Part shown: one piece after another, positions 48,748-64,000 of the stretch
Position numbering within the stretch: position 1 is the first letter of the stretch
How the letters are laid out: each line of letters starts with the position of its first letter
NCBI GenBank assembly: GCA_034508935.3
Contig: CM067450.1
Span: forward strand, 4,822,256 to 4,886,255
DNA length: 64,000 bases
Direction of reading: 5' to 3'
DNA from: Berghia stephanieae
Lineage: Eukaryota; Mollusca; Gastropoda; Nudibranchia; Aeolidiidae
Made by a program: the position numbers and the translations under genes
The notes under the pieces: generated by a model
Told to the model about the DNA's origin: nothing
Databases searched by the model: none
Seen by the model: the letters and a program-made list of their open reading frames with translations, nothing else

Positions 48748-50079
48748 TCAACAGTAATGGCAAATGTAAGGATCAAGTGCAGTGAGTCCCCGGTCAGCAA
48801 TACAAACATCATGATACCACCTAGGACATCTAGAACAACCTGTCCAAGACATAACACCTCCATCGCATCTCTCACTCTCCACCTCCTCCTCCATACATAT
48901 GTAACAAACATCATCCCGGATGAATACCCTTCGACACCTCTTAGCAGACTTCCTTTTCAGCAGGCGGGGCCGACCACGATGTCTGATACTAGGTAGCCGT
49001 AAGGTAAACTCCCTTGCAGACTCCAAAGTACTTTGAACAATACCACCAGCAGCAACATCAACATCACTACTTCCAGCAGTACCACCTTCAACATCACTAG
49101 CACCAGCAGCAACACCATCAACATCACTAGCTCTAGCAGCAACACCATCAACATCACTAGCTCTAGCAGCAACACCATCAACATCACTACCTCCAGCAGC
49201 AACACCATCAACATCACTACCTCCAGCAGCAACACCATCAACATCACTACCTCCAGCAGCAACACCATCAACATCACTACCTCCAGCAGCAACACCATCA
49301 ACATCACTACCTCCAGCAGCAACACCATCAACATCACTACCTCCAGCAGCAACACCATCAACATCACTAGCTCCAGCAGCAACACCATCAACATCACTAC
49401 CTCCAGCAGAAACACCATCAACATCACTAGCTCTAGCAGCAACACCATCAACATCACTACCTCCAGCAGCAACACCATCAACATCACTAGCTCCAGCAGC
49501 AACACCATCAACATCACTAGCTCCAGCAGCAACACCATCAACATCACTACCTCCAGCAGCAACGCCATCGACAGCACTACCTTCATGAACAACACTATCG
49601 ACAGCACTACCTCCAGCAGCAACAACATCACTACCTCCAGGAACAACACCCTTATCACCACCTTCATGAACAACAGCATCAACATCACTATCTCCAAGAA
49701 CAACAACATCTACAACACTACTGCCAGGGCCTATAACATCACGACTAACAGGAACAACATCGTCATCACCACCTTCATGAACAACAGCATCAACATCACT
49801 ATCTCCAAGAACAACAACATCTTCAACACTACTGCCAGGAACATTACTACCACTTCCAGGAATAACAACATCCACATCATGACAACCAACCACATCAGCA
49901 TCAAAAACTACAGCCTTCCAAGCACTCTCCCACAATGCGAGACTTTTTTTCTAAAATTGCAATTCGTTCACTGAACTGGCCAGTACCACAACACTTTATG
50001 GCCTCCCTCAGAGGACCAATAACAGCCTCTGTACGCTGGTGTCTCACTTCAGGAGCCAAGACCTTCCTAATGGAAACAG
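48748..50079 (-). CDS. Decapeptide-repeat, AT-hook-like and PHD-like finger protein, 5'-truncated
   Basis: A minus-strand ORF of about 395 codons with its stop at 48748. In order it has an Asp/Val-rich region, about 16 repeats of ten residues (SDVDGVAAGG and variants), a basic stretch with the AT-hook-like core RGRPR and a KRKSAKR cluster, then a PHD-type finger: CYIC, CSRC, PRWYHDVC and a final YICHYC. Only one residue separates the finger from nothing: the protein ends at its last cysteine. A further coding-like frame (VLAPEVRHQRTEAVIGPLRE) lies upstream at 49960-50070 in a different phase, with an A7 run between. It runs into the start of the duplicated block at 50080, so the 5' part is missing here. 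C-terminal PHD fingers of this kind also occur in transposon proteins, so mobile origin is possible. I do not recognise the family. Confidence 0.55.
49097..49577. repeat. 30-bp minisatellite, about 16 units
   Basis: Unit ACATCACTACCTCCAGCAGC then AACACCATCA. The period is a multiple of three, so it stays open in several frames on both strands. It encodes the decapeptide repeat on the minus strand; the plus-strand Asn/Thr/Ser frame is a shadow. Confidence 0.95.
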
Positions 50080-50984
50080 ATCAATAAAAATCTGTTTTAA
50101 AAAAAACACCCAAACTCATGCTGTTTTTTTTTTTTTTACTTTTTACATTTTATATAAAAAGATGTCTTCTTCAAGTCAACACCTTGGGACAGTACCGTCA
50201 ACTGGGGCTACTTAGGCCTCCTGGCATAACTTAGGCCACTTACTGAAAACAAGATTGCTTATTTTAAAAGATAAATTACATGAGCTTTTATCTTTTAAAT
50301 AATTAGAACCCAATAGATCTAATCAACACTCATGAATTTAACATTTTAAAAAGCAACCTTTTTTATTCTACAAAGTGGCCGAAGTAAGCCCGGTTGACGG
50401 TATACATTTTTTTTTGACTGAAAGTGAGTTCAACTCTTTCTGTAAGAATCTAAATACAGTAGAATCTTGATAAAGTCAAAAAGAGTGTTGACTGTATGCA
50501 GATTCCACTGTATACTGGCTTTATCCATTTTGGAATAAAGTTTGCTATTTCTATCTCTGAAAATATTTCAGGCTGAAGTACTACAAAGCGTGATTAAGAG
50601 CCAAATTTCAGATCAATTTGTCCCAATTGCTGAAAAACAAACTTGGTTTAGAAGTGCTTTCTGGAGTACTCTCGTCTACTGGCAATGTAGATATTTTTCA
50701 AGCGGTTCACGCCCCACTTCAGGCACTTTCAGTTTTTTCCTTGGGCAAGATTATTAACCCTCAATTTGCTCACTTGGATAACATGGGTGATTCCTGTTAA
50801 CATCAGACATCTTGTTTGCTGAATTACTATATTCCTTCGTAGAATGCCTAGGCGACGATATTTTATGATTTTGTGCCGAAAAGGCATAATTAGATTATTA
50901 CTCTTCCTAAACAAATCCTTCAGAAAAGAGGAAAGTCTTGTTGTCTGTCTTAAAACAGAATCTTCAAGGACTTGAATTCAGTGT

Positions 50985-51507
50985 TTTGTTTTGTTTTGAA
51001 GGGTTTTACGGCGCTTGCAACACATTTAGATCATATCAGCGCCAGTAAAAAGGAAGAAAATGGGATAGTCGATAGTTCTAGAATTACAATTAAAGCACCC
51101 AAGAGAGAGTAAGACAAAGGGGAATTGGGAACAAATAGGGATCAGATGTAGATTCCAAGGCATACCATCAATGTACTTAGTCTGATATCACCTATAAGTC
51201 TCATCCGGACACAAGCACAAGATCCAACAAAGGAGAATACACTCAAATGCTTACATTATACATTGAAGATAAATATAATAATACATAACAGAGAGATGAT
51301 TTACAAGGAAAAAGATATCTCCCAAAACAATAACTATGCATTTGACTGTTTCCCTCCCAGCCAGGAGTCCGGCCAGGGCCAGGACAAAACCAAGTAATCT
51401 CATTCCAAGACAAAGACAGAAAGCATGTTGGAAAACAGATATAAGGAGATAGAAGTACACAGTATGTACCTCCCTGCCCGCTATGGGAGGTAAGGATCCC
51501 CACCCAG
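50985..51507 (-). mobile_element. SINE-like family B, shared copy
   Basis: Equivalent of 15975-16490, with the same GAATTCAGTGTT target duplication. Confidence 0.9.
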
Positions 51508-51779
51508 GAATTCAGTGTTGTATTGGTTCCAGGTGGAAAACCTCTAGCACAATACCCATCGCTGCCTATAGCCAGATATCCATTTGCACGCAATTTGAGA
51601 TCGCCAATGTGTGAAGCATTGCTTACCCAAGGCCACAATGCTGAAGATGGAAGTCGATATCATGATCAACCATCCACCCTTCACGTATCATGCCCAATTT
51701 TACTAGATTTTGTAAGCAAGATTAGTCATGTGTAACAAATCTTTTTGCTCCTCATAATGTACATATATATAGGGAGCGA

Positions 51780-52950
51780 ATTTTTAATTCAGAAAAGTGA
51801 GTGGAGCAGGCACTTATGTTGGTAACAACAAGATATGAAGTGAGTAGAAAAGTGCCAGAAGACAATAGAGAATAAAAAATTTTTTCGTGGCGGTGGTGGG
51901 GTTTGAACCTGCGACCTTATTGGTACGACAACTCCGCCTGGCAGGTGAGAGCGTGGCTCTACCGTGTGAGCTATCCACGAACACAAAAATATTCGTTTCA
52001 AACCCAAAGTCATTTCTAGATCCCTCTCTCACCCACTTCTTGAGATCGCCGATTCGTTCACCACCATCGCCAAATAGTTTTGACCAGCAGTTAAGCTTAA
52101 TAGCCAATATTCTCATCACAAACATATAACATAGAAACGATTGAGACATTGAGTATGCTCCGGTGTATGGGGTGAATTTTTAATTCAGAAAAGTGAGTGG
52201 AGCAGGCACTTATGTTGGTAACAACAAGATATGAAGTGAGTAGAAAAGTGCCAGAAGACAATAGAGAATAAAAAATTTTTTTTCGCGGCGGTGGTGGGGT
52301 TTGAACCTGCGACCTTATTGGTACGACAACTCCGCCTGGCAGGTGAGAGCGTGGCTCTACCGTGTGAGCTATCCACGAACACAAAAATATTCGTTTCAAA
52401 CCCAAAGTCATTTCTAGATCCCTCTCTCACCCACTTCTTGAGATCGCCGATTCGTTCACCACCATCGCCAAATAATTTTGACCAGCAGTTAAGCTTAATA
52501 GCCAATATTCTCATCACAAACATATAACATAGAAACGATTGAGACATTGAGTATGCTCCGGTGTATGGGGTGAATTTTTAATTCAGAAAAGTGAGTGGAG
52601 CAGGCACTTATGTTGGTAACAACAAGATATGAAGTGAGTAGAAAAGTGCCAGAAGACAATAGAGAATAAAAAATTTTTTTAAGCTTAACTGCTGGTCAAA
52701 ATTATTTGGCGATGGTGGTGAACGAATCGGCGATCTCAAGAAGTGGGTGAGAGAGGGATCTAGAAATGACTTTGGGTTTGAAACGAATATTTTTGTGTTC
52801 GTGGATAGCTCACACGGTAGAGCCACGCTCTCACCTGCCAGGCGGAGTTGTCGTACCAATAAGGTCGCAGGTTCAAACCCCACCACCGCTGCGAAAAAAA
52901 TTTTTATTCTCTATTGTCTTCTGGCACTTTTCTACTCACTTCATATCTTA
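51780..52950. mobile_element. Compound tRNA-SINE insertion: tandem dimer plus an inverted third part
   Basis: Flanked by TATATAGGGAGCGA at 51766 and 52951; copy 1 has the uninterrupted site at about 16750. Units of about 396 bp start near 51780 and 52176 in direct order. A third begins at 52574 but breaks at 52678. The segment 52679-52947 is an inverted copy of roughly 52226-52496. Each unit has, on the minus strand in the first two, GATAGCTCACACGGTAGAGC (A box) and GGTTCAAACCC (B box). This family is not seen elsewhere in the window. Confidence 0.88.
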
Positions 52951-53355
52951 TATATAGGGAGCGATTTATTGAAACAATAGTTATTTCCAGCCAACGAATT
53001 TTTGAAACATTATTTTAAAAAGCTTAAATTAAAGTCTTGTTTTTAGGAGTGTTAAGAAATTTTAATCTGTGTCCAGCGAGAACAGTACTTGCTGGATTCT
53101 CGCAGGCTGAATTCCAGTACTCTGGAACTGAGTGACCGAATATAACATAAGCATCAGCTTTCGCCATGTTCTGGTTTTTTGGCTTCTCTAAATGGTGTGC
53201 TAGAATCCATCGAGTACTGTAGTTGACAATTTTAAAATCAGTGAATAATTTTTTAAACGGGCGTTGAAATGGTCAACAAAATAATGATGATTGAAGAACT
53301 TTCAGTGAATTGTGAAAATACATTTGCCACAACACTTATGGTTTATATATTACAT

Positions 53356-53357
<2 letters not shown>

Positions 53358-53451
<94 letters not shown>

Positions 53452-53476
53452 TATATTGGGGGGGGGGGGGGGGGAG
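53358..53476. repeat. (AT)n followed by a G tract
   Basis: Equivalent of the copy 1 tract at 17676. Confidence 0.95.
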
Positions 53477-54294
53477 GATGGATTTGCAGATAATAACTGA
53501 AGAATTGAGAAAAAAAGTATAGAATTTGTATAAATATCAAGCTACTCGACAAAATAAAAATGATTTGACTAACACTAACACTTATGGGTGATGGAGAAAA
53601 TGCACTTCCTTCAACACTTGTGGTAAACTATGCCATTTGGAGGTAAACAATTTATTTGTATTCAGCTAGAGAGGTTGTCCAGCAGAGCACATCAATTCGA
53701 TTCATTTTTGACAAATTGAAAGCATTTTCACAATGATATTTTGAAAGAAAAGGCTTCCATTTGTCATAAATTGCTTGAACTAATTAAGTCTGATGTGTAC
53801 TATCATGTCAGCTGCTCGGGAAAATTGAGCAATTAAAACAATACATTTATATATAACTTGTATAGTGTAAGCAACATCAACTTTGTCAACAAAATAATAA
53901 TGATTGAAAAACACTTTTGGTGAAATTAGAGAATGTCAACACTACTTTGCTAGTAGCTTCAGCACTTTGATTTAACATATAGGGATGAGAGTGAGAGAAG
54001 AAACAGCAAAAATTACAAGATCTTGTTGTGGCTTATTATTTTTATAAAAATGTAATGTGTAAGATCTTTTACCTTCATTAAATTCACAGGCCTTATCAAA
54101 TAAACCTCAAATTTGTTTTCTTCGTTGGGATTTCAATAATGGACAAACATTAGGGATAAAACCAAGAATTAATATCCTCCTTTGTAATTTCTTAAATTGC
54201 CAAAAAAAAAAATATGGAGATTCACATGCAAGTCATTATGATACAGCATTACATTATAATGTAATTTTTTAAAAACCAAAAACATTATTCCACT

Positions 54295-54298
<4 letters not shown>

Positions 54299-54334
<36 letters not shown>
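54299..54334. repeat. (CA)n microsatellite, longer in copy 2
   Basis: About 17 CA units, against about five at 19190 in copy 1. Confidence 0.95.
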
Positions 54335-54336
<2 letters not shown>

Positions 54337-54587
54337 TATGTCTCAAAACATATTAAGCACAATAACAAAAACAATGTAACCATCATTAATATCATCACCG
54401 TAAAATTCAGTTACAGCAGTAAAATTCAGTCTTTAATGCAACACTTAGAAACATCTGCTTCTAATGAATGTCACTTAGAAACGTCTGCTTCTAATGAATG
54501 TCACTTAGAAACATCTGCTTCTAATGAATGTCACTAATACGAATTAGCGAAGCCTCAATCTGGGCTTTCAAAACATGCCTTTGCCTT

Positions 54588-55105
54588 GTTTGTTTTTAAG
54601 GGTTTTACGGCGCTTGCAACACATTAAGGTTATATCAGCGCCAGTAAAAAGGAAGAAAATGGGATAGTAAAAAGTTCTAGAATTACAATTAAAGCACCCA
54701 AGAAAAAGTAAGACATAGGGGAACTGGGAACAAATAGGGATCAGATGTAGATTCCAAGTGCATACCACCAATGCACCTAGTTTGAGATCACCTATAAGTC
54801 TCATCCAGACACAAGCACAAAATCCAACAAAGAGGAATACACTCAAATGCCTACATTATACATTAAAATAACAATAATACATTACAGAGAGATGATTTAC
54901 AAGGAAAAAAATATCATCTCCCAAAACAATAACTATGCATTTGACTGTTTCCCTCCCATCTAGGACTCCGGCCAGGGCCAGGACAAAACCAAGTAATCTC
55001 ATGCCAAGACAAAGACAGAAAGCAAGTTGGAAAACATATATAAGGGGATAGAAGACACAGTATGTACCCCCCTGCCCACTATGGGAGGTCAGGATCCCCA
55101 CCCAG
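54588..55105 (-). mobile_element. SINE-like family B, only in duplicate copy 2
   Basis: Full copy with a TTTGTTTTTAA tail, flanked by ATGCCTTTGCCTT at 54575 and 55106. Copy 1 has the empty site with a single ATGCCTTTGCCTT at about 19386. This is the clearest evidence that the family moved recently. Confidence 0.95.
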
Positions 55106-55319
55106 ATGCCTTTGCCTTCAACATGGGATATAACATAGGACATAAACATAAAAATATATATTGGTTGGAGAAAAAGATAAAGGGAGTAAATTTGACTCAT
55201 AGATAAGGGAACAACATAAAACAAACGACGTCTCGGCCTTTGGCCTTTTTTAAGTAAACACGAAATATATCTATTGACTCATTTAGGCACCTCTGGTTTT
55301 TGGTATATATTGGTTCCAT

Positions 55320-63400
<8,081 letters not shown>

Positions 63401-63888
63401 GAAGAAGACAACCAAACAATGTATTGCACCCAGTCCCATTTCGCTATCGACTACAACTACAGCCACAGCAATAAACTCCAAATCAGAATTGACCTGTACT
63501 ACTCAATCTTCTGGTAACTCTACACATTAGTTATCTCGGTCCAATAAAATCTGATAAACTAAGCATCAGATCGGCGCACAGAACTTTCTAGCAGTCTTTC
63601 TAGATAGTATCTACTTTCTACTTTCTCGAAGTTTTTCTAGCAGACACCAACCCGCGGGCCTGTTTTGTACGTTTTACTTCCAGGTGAAGGGAAGTGTTTC
63701 AATGTGATTAAATTGTTAAGAATCAGTGATGCAATGCAGGATTGTCAGGTAGTTTTTCGGGCATTAAGAACAAAGTATTTAAAAAGTAAATCATTCAGCC
63801 AAATTTGTTTCTTTCAAGACTGCATAACATTTTATGTTGGAGGAAAGAGATACCCCAATCCTTTTAATTCGTATCTTTCACTTCGCTT

Positions 63889-63945
63889 GTAAAGCGCTTT
63901 GAGCACATTTAGTGGATATTGCGATATATAAAAAGCTCAATTAAA
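63889..63945 (+). mobile_element. SINE family A tail fragment, shared
   Basis: Equivalent of the tail at 28587. Confidence 0.8.
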
Positions 63946-64000
63946 TGGGGGGGGAAAGCTCAATAAGTGGTGTCATGACATCAACTGCGTAGTAGATAAG

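Noticed and set aside
49033-49974. Plus-strand open frame of 313 codons rich in Asn, Thr and Ser
   Set aside because: It is the mirror of the 30-bp minisatellite. The minus strand has a complex C-terminal zinc finger and this strand has no domain.

Overview
The window is animal nuclear DNA: genes are split by GT-AG introns, and the gaps are full of tRNA-derived SINEs, pogo-like MITEs and long microsatellites. The gene content (QTRT2, HMCES, a large C2H2 zinc-finger gene) is general to animals. The dense, repeat-rich, AT-rich layout fits a marine invertebrate, perhaps a lophotrochozoan such as a mollusc, but I cannot name the species.

Layout. 1-1059: triplet microsatellite and the upstream region of QTRT2. 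1060-15086 (+): a complete QTRT2 gene (tRNA-guanine transglycosylase non-catalytic subunit), 11 coding exons whose phases all agree, about 406 codons. Intron 4 carries a 95-bp tandem array that repeats the end of exon 4 together with its splice donor. 15078-28700: first copy of a long duplicated block holding an HMCES (SRAP-domain) gene on the minus strand. 29350-32433 (+): a three-exon gene for a small tail-anchored membrane protein that I cannot name; its last exon is found only by splice phase. 32434-38612: SINEs, hAT and pogo debris, including a three-level nest of elements. 38613-43005 (-): a zinc-finger gene with 18 C2H2 fingers behind an acidic N-terminal region packed with SUMO-consensus motifs. 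43039-48747: LINE remnants, a palindrome and microsatellites. 48748-50080 (-): an ORF with a 30-bp (10-residue) repeat, an AT-hook-like motif and a C-terminal PHD-like zinc finger, cut off by the start of the second block. 50080-64000: second copy of the duplicated block with a second HMCES, running off the window.

The main result is the direct duplication. It begins inside the poly(A)-signal region of QTRT2 (15078) and again at 50080, and runs at least 13.6 kb. The copies are nearly identical in unique sequence but differ by several clean insertions (SINE with target-site duplications, pogo-like MITE in a TA site, a compound tRNA-SINE). Each HMCES copy has exactly one single-base frameshift, in different exons and both in short homopolymers. 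This is either a recent tandem duplication or two haplotypes laid end to end by an assembler. The zinc-finger gene has a similar homopolymer shift, which makes base-level assembly error a live alternative.

The known genes act in separate pathways: QTRT2 in queuosine modification of tRNA, HMCES in capping abasic sites in single-stranded DNA, and the zinc-finger gene presumably in transcription. I see no operon-like grouping and no clear new multi-gene system. The best leads are the splice-donor array, the SUMO-motif array, the compound inverted SINE insertion and the unnamed small genes.
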